Shown here: one piece after another, positions 44,907-52,252 of the stretch
How positions within the stretch are numbered: the first letter of the stretch is position 1
How the letters are laid out: each line of letters opens with the position of its first letter
Assembly (NCBI RefSeq): GCF_003990335.1
Contig: NZ_CP034683.1
Span: 1,812,501 to 1,876,500, forward strand
From: Rheinheimera mangrovi
Lineage (GTDB): Bacteria; Pseudomonadota; Gammaproteobacteria; Enterobacterales; Alteromonadaceae
Direction: 5' to 3'
DNA: 64,000 bases
The notes under the pieces: model-generated
What the model was told of the DNA's origin: nothing
The model's input: only the letters and a program-made list of their open reading frames with translations
Databases searched by the model: none
Translations under genes and position numbers: made by a program

Positions 44907-47231
44907 ATGATGTATTCCACGCAAAAACAATTTAAAAAGAAGATGTTAAGCTCATTAGTCTTGGCAAGTTTAGCCAGTGGCGCATTCACAGTTATGGCGG
45001 CAGAAGGCGATGAAGCCGCCATAGAGCGTATGACAGTGACCACGCAAAAGCGGGTGCAGTCGATTCAGGAAGTGCCTGTCACTGTAACGGCCTTTAGCGG
45101 TGAAATGCTGGAACACTTAGGTATTGCTGATCTGGACGTGTTGTCTGATATCACTCCGGGTTTAGTGATTCAGGAGCAAAGCCCAAACAACCCGGGTTTC
45201 GTCATTCGTGGCATTACCTCAGACAGCGGCTCAGCTCAGGCGTCCCCGCGGGTTTCTGTCTATTACAACGGCACAGATATTTCCCGCTCACGGGGTTCTT
45301 ATTTCGAACTTTTTGATATTGAACGGGTTGAAGTAGTGAAGGGGCCACAAGCGACTTTATTTGGTACAGCAGCTTCTGTCGGTGCTTTAAGTGTCACCAC
45401 CCGTAAACCTCAGGAAGAGTTTGAAGCCGGTGTGACTTTAGGAGCTGGTAATTTTTCAGCAAAAAATGTGAATGGTTTTATCACGGGTGGCGAGCAGAAA
45501 GTACAAGGCCGCTTAGCTTTTACTTATAAAGAGCGTGATGGTTATGTCGACAACATTGCGCAAAATCAGCCGGACTTGCATGGTATTGAGCGTACCGGCA
45601 TTCGCCCATCGCTGCGTTTTACCCCAAATGAAGATTTAACTATCGATCTGGTCTACAACTTTGAGAAAAATAACGACACAGGCACAGCCTTTAAAAGCCG
45701 TCGTTTTGCGCCTACAGGTGGCGATACCAGCCCTTATAGCTTTGTCGAAGCCAGCGGCAGCCCTTTAGCCCAACAAGTATTTGGCAAGTCTGATCTGGGC
45801 GTTGAACGTACAGTGAAAGATTTAAACTTAACGGCCAACTGGGATTTAAGCGAGCACTGGCAGTTAACCAGCATCAGCGCCAAACGTAGTTTTGATTCAC
45901 TGGAAGTGTTTGATGCAGACGGTACCCAGGCCTGGTTTTTAGAATTTGCCGAAGATGCGGTTGGCGATCAATTCAGTCAGGAACTACGACTGAACTACAG
46001 CGGCGACAAACTTAATAGCTTCTTTGGTGTCAGTTACTTTGACGAAGATGGCTCTCAGCTGGTGCCTTTTAGCACTGAAGAATCTATTTATCTGAACTGT
46101 GCCGGCGCTTTGGCCGCGTACAAGCAACCTTGTATTAACCCCAATGGCACAGTAAATATCCTGACGCCATTGCTCACTCAGGGCCAGATGCAGTTGTTGC
46201 CTTATCAGGGGAGCTACCAAAACTTTGGTGAAAACACTGCCTATTCGGTGTTTGCTGACTTTAGTTATGCAGTGACAGAACAGCTGGAGCTGACTGCAGG
46301 TTTACGATATGTCGATGAAGATAAAACCAGTGGTTACACCTCAAACTTTGCTAATTCGTTCCTGACAAAAGCACCGCTGCTGCCAGTAGTTTCAACCAAT
46401 GGGCAAATTTTTAGCGCCGAAGGCAGCTTCGACGCCTGGTTACCACGTTTTAACGCGCTGTATCGCTTAAACGATCAACTGAATGTCTACGCTACTGTTT
46501 CAAAAGGCCGTCGTTCAGAAGTCATGGACGTGGCTTCTGTGAAAGGCGCGACAGGTGCAGTTCCACGGATCAAAGAAATTCCGGCCGAGTATATCTGGAA
46601 CTACGAAGCAGGTATCAAAGGCAGCACTGCAAACAACGAGCTGCGTTATGCGGTATCGATGTTCTATCAGGATTATCAGAACTTCCAGGTCAGCCTGCGT
46701 GATGATGCGGGTAACACTTACACAGCCAACGCTGGTAACGCGAAAAATGTCGGTATAGAAACCGAGCTGAGCGTCACATTAACTGAGAACCTGGACTGGT
46801 TTGCCAACCTGGCCTGGATTGACGCCAAAATTGATGACGACAGCAGCAACGGTAACTTAGCTGGCAACAGATTCCGCCTGCAGCCCGAATACACTGCAGG
46901 CACTGGCCTGATGCATAGCTACGAACTGGGCGGCGAATACAAACTGAACAGCTCATTGGTGTATAGCTTCCGTAGCGATATTTTCTTTGAAGAAGCCAAT
47001 GCGCCTGTTGCAGGTTTTGATATTGCTCAGGGCGCTGTGCAGCTCACCAGCTTGCGTGTTGGGCTCGAGAACACACAGCAAGACTGGGCTGTGACTTTGT
47101 ATTCCAGCAACTTATTTGATAAAGAATATCTGGTGGATGCGGGCAATACAGGTGGTGCCTTTGGTTTCCCAAGCTTTATTCCAGGTGCGCCAGCATTTTT
47201 TGGAATTGAGTTCACCAAAAGCTTTATGTAA
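44907..47231 (+). CDS. TonB-dependent outer-membrane receptor
   Basis: A 774-residue receptor. The signal peptide (MLSSLVLASLASGAFTVMAA after KKK) is followed by a TonB box-like segment ERMTVTTQKR, a plug domain (QEVPVTVTAFSGEMLEHLGI, PGFVIRGITSDSGSAQASPR, VEVVKGPQATLFGTAASVGA) and a beta-barrel. The substrate is unknown: the plug does not resemble a siderophore receptor that I can name, and it is closer to the large receptor class found in sphingomonads and Alteromonadales. The end FFGIEFTKSFM is unusual because the last residue is not aromatic. It may be co-transcribed with the following secreted hydrolase. Confidence 0.87.
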   Translation: MMYSTQKQFKKKMLSSLVLASLASGAFTVMAAEGDEAAIERMTVTTQKRVQSIQEVPVTVTAFSGEMLEHLGIADLDVLSDITPGLVIQEQSPNNPGFVIRGITSDSGSAQASPRVSVYYNGTDISRSRGSYFELFDIERVEVVKGPQATLFGTAASVGALSVTTRKPQEEFEAGVTLGAGNFSAKNVNGFITGGEQKVQGRLAFTYKERDGYVDNIAQNQPDLHGIERTGIRPSLRFTPNEDLTIDLVYNFEKNNDTGTAFKSRRFAPTGGDTSPYSFVEASGSPLAQQVFGKSDLGVERTVKDLNLTANWDLSEHWQLTSISAKRSFDSLEVFDADGTQAWFLEFAEDAVGDQFSQELRLNYSGDKLNSFFGVSYFDEDGSQLVPFSTEESIYLNCAGALAAYKQPCINPNGTVNILTPLLTQGQMQLLPYQGSYQNFGENTAYSVFADFSYAVTEQLELTAGLRYVDEDKTSGYTSNFANSFLTKAPLLPVVSTNGQIFSAEGSFDAWLPRFNALYRLNDQLNVYATVSKGRRSEVMDVASVKGATGAVPRIKEIPAEYIWNYEAGIKGSTANNELRYAVSMFYQDYQNFQVSLRDDAGNTYTANAGNAKNVGIETELSVTLTENLDWFANLAWIDAKIDDDSSNGNLAGNRFRLQPEYTAGTGLMHSYELGGEYKLNSSLVYSFRSDIFFEEANAPVAGFDIAQGAVQLTSLRVGLENTQQDWAVTLYSSNLFDKEYLVDAGNTGGAFGFPSFIPGAPAFFGIEFTKSFM

Positions 47232-47246
47232 CAGCTGTTAAAAACC

Positions 47247-47315
47247 AAAGCTGCGATAGGAGAGGGCCATACAATTCAGGCTTTCCCTGCCGCAGCTTTC
47301 ATTATTTTCCATTCA
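47247..47315 (+). terminator. Possible hairpin after the TonB receptor gene
   Basis: AAAGCTGCG (47247) pairs with CGCAGCTTT (47291), but the loop is 35 bases and only a weak T run (TTATTTTCC) follows. It may be a weak or partial terminator. Confidence 0.4.
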
Positions 47316-47575
47316 GACTGTTGATCTGTTTTTTAGGAGCCTTTGATGCGCCTCTTTCCTATATCCTTTTTCACCTTAGCTTTATCCATCACAGGCGGCA
47401 GCTTGTTGCCTGGCCATGCCACTGCGAATACTGTTGCTACAACAGCCGCAGAGCAGCTGTATCAGCCACAACCTGCACAAATGCAACCGCAACTGGCTAC
47501 AACAGGAAAACAGCAAGTAGGTGTGACTAGTTTAGGTATCATCAACCCAGCGCAATTTGAATCGCCACCAATAAA

Positions 47576-48406
47576 CTAGACACTTCCCAGCCGTTCTTGG
47601 TAACGGTTTTCATACTCTACCGGTGACAGCAGATTATTGGAACCATGTTTCCGTTTACTGTTGTAAAACATTTCAATGTAATCAAACACATCACTTCTGG
47701 CCTCATCACGCGTCGTGTAGACTTTCCGCTTGATCCGCTCTCGCTTTAACAACTGGAAGAAGCTTTCTGCCACTGCATTGTCATGACAGTTTCCGCGTCT
47801 GCTCATGCTGCCTTGTAAGCCATGAGTTTTCAGGAATGCCTGCCAGTCATGGCTGGTGTATTGGCTCCCTTGGTCGGAGTGAACCATCACCTGTTTTTTA
47901 GGCTGACGTCGCCACACGGCCATCAGCAATGCGTTCAGCACAATATCTTTGCTGATTTGGGAATGCATCGACCAGCCAACAACCTTGCGCGAGAACAAAT
48001 CCACAACCACAGCCAAATACAGCCACCCCTCATGCGTGCGGATGTACGTGATATCAGTTACCCATACCTCGTCAGGCACTAACGGATTAAACTGCCGCTG
48101 CAAGCGGTTCGGCGTAATGATATGGCTGTCCCCCTTACGTGATCTGGGTTTGCGATATCCAACCTGTGCTTTAAGCCCTTCGGATTGCATCAACCGGTAT
48201 ACCCGGTTAATGCCGCAAGACTCGCCGAAATCACGTAAATCAGAATGAATTTTACGGTAGCCATACACACAACCAGACTCCAGCCAAAACTGTTTTATTA
48301 ATCCTGTCAGCCGCCGGTTTGCTTTATCGCGTTTCGACAGCGATGCCTTACTCCACGCATAGTATCCACTGGGATGCACATCCAACATGTTACAAAGCCA
48401 GCGCAC
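47576..48406 (-). CDS. IS3-family transposase OrfB (DDE catalytic subunit)
   Basis: A 276-residue frame visible from a GTG; in the fused form translation enters this frame by a -1 slip upstream. The catalytic triad is intact: DEVWVTDITYIRTHEG (Asp), MVHSDQGSQYTS (Asp) and GNCHDNAVAESFFQLLKRE (Glu). The N-terminal part (VHPSGYYAWSKASLSKRDK) is the usual HTH_21 region. Upstream of 48406 the frame stays open to the slippery site, reading RYAFIKEHCDSWPVRW, as in related OrfB proteins. The stop is 18 bp inside the left end. Confidence 0.93.
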   Translation of the reverse strand: MRWLCNMLDVHPSGYYAWSKASLSKRDKANRRLTGLIKQFWLESGCVYGYRKIHSDLRDFGESCGINRVYRLMQSEGLKAQVGYRKPRSRKGDSHIITPNRLQRQFNPLVPDEVWVTDITYIRTHEGWLYLAVVVDLFSRKVVGWSMHSQISKDIVLNALLMAVWRRQPKKQVMVHSDQGSQYTSHDWQAFLKTHGLQGSMSRRGNCHDNAVAESFFQLLKRERIKRKVYTTRDEARSDVFDYIEMFYNSKRKHGSNNLLSPVEYENRYQERLGSV

Positions 48407-48444
48407 CGGCCAGCTGTCGCAGTGTTCTTTAATGAAGGCGTATC

Positions 48445-48723
48445 TTAGTCGGACAGCTTTGCGAAGTACGCCGCGGCTTTTTTTAGAATGTCGCGCTCTT
48501 CGGTGGCTCGCTTCAGCTCTTTTTGCAGTCGCTTAATCTCGGCCTGAGCGTCAGCCAAATCATTATGCTGTTGTTTGTCAGGACCGTACTTTTTAATCCA
48601 GGCGTACAGGCTGTGCGTGGTGATATCGAGCCGTTTGGCAACATCCGCAACTGAATGGCCGCGATCAACGACCTGCTTAACTGCTTCGATTCTGAATTCT
48701 TCGGGGTAACGTTTACTGCTCAT
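48445..48723 (-). CDS. IS3-family transposase OrfA
   Basis: A 92-residue protein: MSSKRYPEEFRIEAVKQVVD, RGHSVADVAKRLDITTHSLY and AWIKKYGPD form a helix-turn-helix, followed by a leucine-zipper-like coiled coil (ADAQAEIKRLQKELKRATEE). Its end (RDILKKAAAYFAK) includes the seven-A run in the coding strand (T7 on the plus strand at 48478-48484), where ribosomes should slip by -1 to make OrfAB. Confidence 0.93.
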   Translation of the reverse strand: MSSKRYPEEFRIEAVKQVVDRGHSVADVAKRLDITTHSLYAWIKKYGPDKQQHNDLADAQAEIKRLQKELKRATEERDILKKAAAYFAKLSD

Positions 48724-49940
48724 AGGCACCTCTCTTTGAGTTAGTTTATCTAACTGAAAGGTGTCTAGGAAATTAGTGGCGATTCAATTAAACCTGTTGA
48801 CCCAACAAAAACAAGACCGTGAAATGCTGCTGGAACTCTGGTATCCGGCAGAAAAAACTCTGCCAACTGGTGCTTTAGCGCAGCAAGCCACTTATGACAA
48901 TGTGACCAAAAGCCATCAGCCTTTCAGTATTCAGGCCAATGCACTGCGTGATGCCAAAGCCAAAACTGATCAGAAATACCCGCTGGTGGTGCTGTCTCAT
49001 GGTTATGTGGGTTACCGAACTCTGATGTTTTATCTGGCTGAACATTTAGCCTCGCATGGTTATGTGGTGGCCGCTATTGATCACCCGCAATCGACCAATG
49101 CTGAAGTGGATGCCGTCAAGGCACCTTATGCTGGTTTTCCAGCTACTTTGTACCATCGCTCTCGTGATCAGCAGTTTGTATTGTCTTACTTTCGCGAGCA
49201 TCCAAAGGCATTAGAAGGTGTGATCAATACTAATGCAGCCGCTGTGATTGGTTATTCAATGGGCGGTTATGGCGCTATCAATACAGTAGGGGGCTGCTTT
49301 AACTTTACCGAGCAAAGTGTGCAAGCCTTTACCGGCAGTAAAGAACAGGCAACTAACGCTGCATTAAAGCAATTGCTAAATAGTTGTGCCGGTGGGCAAT
49401 ACCCGAAAACTCCGGATAAGTTAAAAGTAGACCCAGCCTGGAAAGCTGCTATTGCCATAGCGCCCTGGGGAGGTCAGCATAAGTTGTTTTCAGCCGACTC
49501 GCTGGCAGCTATCAAAGTGCCTATGCTGTACTTGGCTGGTGATCAGGATGATGTGTCAGGTTATGAAGGTATACAGTGGCTGTATAATCAAACTGGCCGC
49601 GAAGGCCGCAACAGCAAATATATGCTGACTTATCACAATGCCCGTCACAATATTGCCCCTCATCCTGCTCCAGCTATAGCACGGCAAAACAAACTGGACT
49701 TTGCTCATTACCACGACGCCAGCTGGTCGGCGCAAAGCATCAACGACATCAATAAACATTTTGCGTTGGCGATGCTGGACTGCCATGTTAAAGCCATCAG
49801 CAAACAATGTGAGTACTTGAAATTAGCACCAACTCCTGCCGATGCCGCAGCGAAAGCGACAGAAAACAGCAGTGGTTGGTTAGGTTTTCCTGCGCGTTAT
49901 GACACAGGCTTGTCCTGGCAGTATCAATTGCAAAAGTAGC

Positions 49941-50022
49941 TTGCACTCATCGTAAAGCGGCAGTGCAACAGGACGCTCAAATCTGTCGGGGCACAGGGCA
50001 GTGCTGCTGTGCCTCGACAGAT
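49941..50022. repeat. Two adjacent REP-like hairpins
   Basis: TTGCACT (49941) pairs with AGTGCAA (49962). Directly after it, ATCTGTCG-G-GGCACAG (49981-49996) pairs with CTGTGCC-T-CGACAGAT, a 15-bp stem with one mismatch and ten-base loop. Neither has a T run. The first is a variant of the element at 51008. Confidence 0.75.
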
Positions 50023-50135
50023 TAATGCTGAGCTTTGTTATGCTTTTGAAGTTAAATAGCTTTCAAAAACAATGAAATACCTTTACCTTTTATTCAGAGC
50101 TCGTTGAAAGAAATAAACGGTAAAAGGAATTGAAT

Positions 50136-50963
50136 ATGTTAGCTAAAGTATTAGGTGTGACTGTGTTTCTGCTGCTCAGTCAAAGCAGTTTTGCCTCCAC
50201 CGCTGATGTAAGTATTAGTATCACTAAGGCTTTGCAACATGAAGCCCGCACTGCTGAAAATAAAAAACGTGACGCTGCAAGAAAACCCGAACAAACACTG
50301 GCATTTTTTGAAGTAACACCACAAAGCACTGTAGTCGAAGTCTGGCCTGGCTCTGGTTGGTATACCGAAATTTTAGCGCCGTTACTGGCTGAAAAAGGCA
50401 AACTCTACGCCGCCCATTATTCCGATAAGTTCACCTTTCTAAGCGCTGCCTATATGGAAAAAGGCCGCTCAGAATACAAAGCGAAACTTGCATCGCACCC
50501 CATCTATAAAAATGTCACAGTGACAGACTTTGCGCCTCTGGCGGATGTCGCCATAGCGCCAGCAGGTAGCGTCGATGCAGTGCTGTCTATCCGCAATCAG
50601 CTCTATCTGTTTGACGGTGAAACCTCGTTAAAACATGCCTTGGATAACTTTTATAAAGCGCTAAAACCAGGTGGCGTATTAGGGGTAGTAGCACCGCGCT
50701 TGCCAGACAATATGCTCAATACAGACTGGAAGAAAACTGGTTATGTGCCAGAGCAGTTATGGTTAACACTGGCCAAAGAAGCCGGATTTAGTTTTGAAGC
50801 GAGCAACGATATGCTGCTGAACCCAAAAGACACTGCTGATCACCCATCAGGTATTTGGTCTTTACCACCCACTATGGCTGGCACTGAAGAAGAAAAAGCC
50901 AGGCATCTCGCCATTGGCGAAGTAAACCAGATGGTGCTGAAGTTTAGAAAGCCGCGGGAGTAG
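50136..50963 (+). CDS. Secreted class I SAM-methyltransferase-like protein (COG4798 type)
   Basis: A 275-residue protein. The signal peptide is MLAKVLGVTVFLLLSQSSFA. The mature part has a Rossmann methyltransferase core: PQSTVVEVWPGSGWYTEILA (the SAM motif, with W-P-G-S-G in place of the usual D-x-G-x-G), SVDAVLSIRNQLYLFDGETS and NFYKALKPGGVLGVVAPRLP. Such exported methyltransferase-like proteins are common in proteobacteria, but SAM is not expected in the periplasm, so their function is unclear. ATG 50136 with AAGGAA upstream is the start. Confidence 0.8.
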   Translation: MLAKVLGVTVFLLLSQSSFASTADVSISITKALQHEARTAENKKRDAARKPEQTLAFFEVTPQSTVVEVWPGSGWYTEILAPLLAEKGKLYAAHYSDKFTFLSAAYMEKGRSEYKAKLASHPIYKNVTVTDFAPLADVAIAPAGSVDAVLSIRNQLYLFDGETSLKHALDNFYKALKPGGVLGVVAPRLPDNMLNTDWKKTGYVPEQLWLTLAKEAGFSFEASNDMLLNPKDTADHPSGIWSLPPTMAGTEEEKARHLAIGEVNQMVLKFRKPRE

Positions 50964-51412
50964 GGCTGTTGTTATTGCTTATGTGACTTGGGGTCGATGA
51001 TGTGTAGGTTGCACTCGCCGCAAAGCGGCAGTGCAACATGGTGTTGGCAATTTAACGAGCTGGCGAAAGTGGTCTTTAGCAAGTAAGGCTGCAGCGGAAA
51101 ATGCATAGTCCACGCAGACACGCCGTAAATACGTCCATGTAGGCTCGCGTTTCGCTATCCCTGCGAAACATGGTCTGCTTTGAACTATACCTTTCCTCGC
51201 TTTTGCAGATTTCGTTTTTGTTCCATTTGCCGACGAAGCTCATGTTCCGTGACGGACATTAATTAAGGGCCAAATGGCCTATTCATTGTGGTTCATATGA
51301 GCTGTTATTGCAACTTCAGCACAGTCGTTGTGAAGTTACATCATTCTGAATTTGCATAAATCGAACGATTCGACTATTTTGAGCGATAACTTGTCCATTT
51401 TTGGAGCCTGCC
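50964..51412. other. Intergenic region with REP-like and composite palindromes
   Basis: A 30-nt hairpin at 51008-51037 (GTTGCACT-C-GCCGC-AAA-GCGGC-AGTGCAAC) repeats the type at 49941. About 51113-51189 contains another folded unit, GCAGACACGCCGTAAATACG then CATGTAGG, GTTTCGC/GCGAAAC and GTCTGC. The right end contains the antitoxin operator at 51361. No gene is seen. Confidence 0.6.
51361..51373. promoter_or_regulatory. Palindrome upstream of the toxin-antitoxin pair
   Basis: TCGAA-CGA-TTCGA, a perfect inverted repeat with a three-base centre, about 40 bp before the antitoxin start. It is a candidate operator for autorepression by the antitoxin or the antitoxin-toxin complex. Confidence 0.5.
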
Positions 51413-51661
51413 GTGATTTCATTAACTGCAAATGAAGCGAAAACTAAGTTTGGCACTATGTTGCTTACTGCCCAATCCGAGCCCGTAGAGATAGTGAAAA
51501 ATGGTACTTCTGTTGCATTTGTAATTTCAGCTAAAGAATATAAAAGGCTGGAAGATATGAAAATGGAGCTGGTAAAAGCTCGTTTTCAGAATATCAGTGA
51601 AGAAGATCTGCAGGACGGTCAAAGCTTTTTTGATGAATTGGATTCCGGAAAATATGACTGA
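51413..51661 (+). CDS. Phd/YefM-type antitoxin
   Basis: An 82-residue antitoxin with the Phd/YefM N-terminus ISLTANEAKTKFGTMLLTAQ, SEPVEIVKNGTSVAFVISAK and EYKRLED, and an acidic, probably disordered C-terminus (SEEDLQDGQSFFDELDSGKY) that would bind the toxin. TTGGAGCC gives a ribosome site six bases before the GTG at 51413; a TTG at 51401 is less likely. It overlaps the toxin start by one base. Confidence 0.88.
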   Translation: MISLTANEAKTKFGTMLLTAQSEPVEIVKNGTSVAFVISAKEYKRLEDMKMELVKARFQNISEEDLQDGQSFFDELDSGKYD

Positions 51662-51984
51662 TGGCAAAAACTCCATTTTTACTTCGTGGCCATGCCAGAG
51701 CTGATTTGGTGGCTATACGTAAATACACAGTCGAAACCTGGGGTAATGATCAGTGGTTGAGCTACAAAAAGATTCTGCTGCAAAAGCTGCAAAGCCTTGC
51801 TGATCATCCGGAAATGGGAATTCAATTAAAAGACGTTGCTGACAATGCCTATAGGTTTCCGCTAAAAGATCAGGTCGTGTATTACCTGAAGCGAAAATCA
51901 GATGTGGTTATTGTCGGTATATTGTCCAATAGCATGGCCCCTGAGCAGCATTTATTGCGCCAGCAGGATTTAACTCAGGATTAA
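51661..51984 (+). CDS. ParE/RelE-superfamily toxin
   Basis: A 107-residue toxin of the ParE type: FLLRGHARADLVAIRKYTVE, TWGNDQWLSYKKILLQKLQS, NAYRFPLKDQVVYYLKRKSD and VVIVGILSNSMAPEQHL. The ending (I-S-x-x-M-x-P-E-x-H-L-like) is typical of ParE. ParE toxins inhibit gyrase; RelE relatives cut mRNA. The conserved residues here favour ParE. The stop/start overlap with the antitoxin (TGATG) is typical. It is a small accessory module among core genes. Confidence 0.87.
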   Translation: MAKTPFLLRGHARADLVAIRKYTVETWGNDQWLSYKKILLQKLQSLADHPEMGIQLKDVADNAYRFPLKDQVVYYLKRKSDVVIVGILSNSMAPEQHLLRQQDLTQD

Positions 51985-52080
51985 GTTCTATTTTCTTAAA
52001 ATTTTACCTCTTGGTGTATTCTCCCTAAATTCACGAAAAACCCAATAGGCGTATGCAACTCACTGTGGCAAAATCAGTTT

Positions 52081-52206
52081 TATACCCGTCGTCTTTGAAG
52101 CTGCAGCTTTGTTGACTGCGCCATTTCGCCCAGTCACATAGCTTGACTATGCTCCTGGGGTCTCACTGGCTTGTAGCTTCTTTGCATCTTCAAGTCACTA
52201 AGGTAT
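52081..52206 (-). repeat. Dispersed palindromic repeat, copy B
   Basis: A 126-bp element with ends TATACC and GGTATA, near-palindromic overall: TTGAAGCTGCAGCTTTGTTG on the left and a matching degraded right arm (GCTTCTTTGCATCTTCAAG). The centre reads CAGTCACATAGCTTGACTAT with GCTCCTGGGGTCTCACTGG. It is the reverse-oriented counterpart of the repeat at 38766 and contains the AAAGCTGCAGCTTC core (on the minus strand) also found in the pheS leader. Confidence 0.75.
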
Positions 52207-52252
52207 ATAGCTTAAACAGCAAACGAATAAAGACTAACGGAGTACTGTCGCA

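Larger units (their letters stand above)
47558..48786 (-). mobile_element. IS3-family insertion sequence, 1229 bp
   Basis: Ends read TG...CA, with imperfect terminal inverted repeats beginning TGAATCGCCAC and continuing to CTAGACAC. The flanks carry a 3-bp target duplication ATT (47555-47557 and 48787-48789). It carries two overlapping transposase frames on the minus strand with a slippery run at 48478-48484, in the usual IS3 style. It interrupts the alpha/beta hydrolase gene. Confidence 0.93.
47346..49939 (+). pseudogene. Secreted alpha/beta hydrolase gene (COG4188-like) split by an IS element
   Basis: The first part, 47346-47557, encodes a signal peptide and the start of the mature protein (GVTSLGIINPAQ). 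The second part resumes at 48790: LNLLTQQKQDREMLLELWYP. Removing the IS plus one copy of the 3-bp duplication (ATT) gives one continuous frame of 453 residues with no other defect. The hydrolase domain has PLVVLSHGYVGYRTLMFYLA, nucleophile GYSMGGYGA, Asp in AGDQDDVSG and His in HNARHNIAP, so it looked like an intact serine hydrolase of the dienelactone-hydrolase/PAF-acetylhydrolase type before insertion. Both halves are in frame with each other, so the insertion is recent. Confidence 0.9.

Noticed and set aside
48761..49939. Hydrolase gene starting at 48761 as an intact gene
   Set aside because: That GTG lies inside the IS end; the true 5' part is at 47346, so this is only the 3' half of a split gene.
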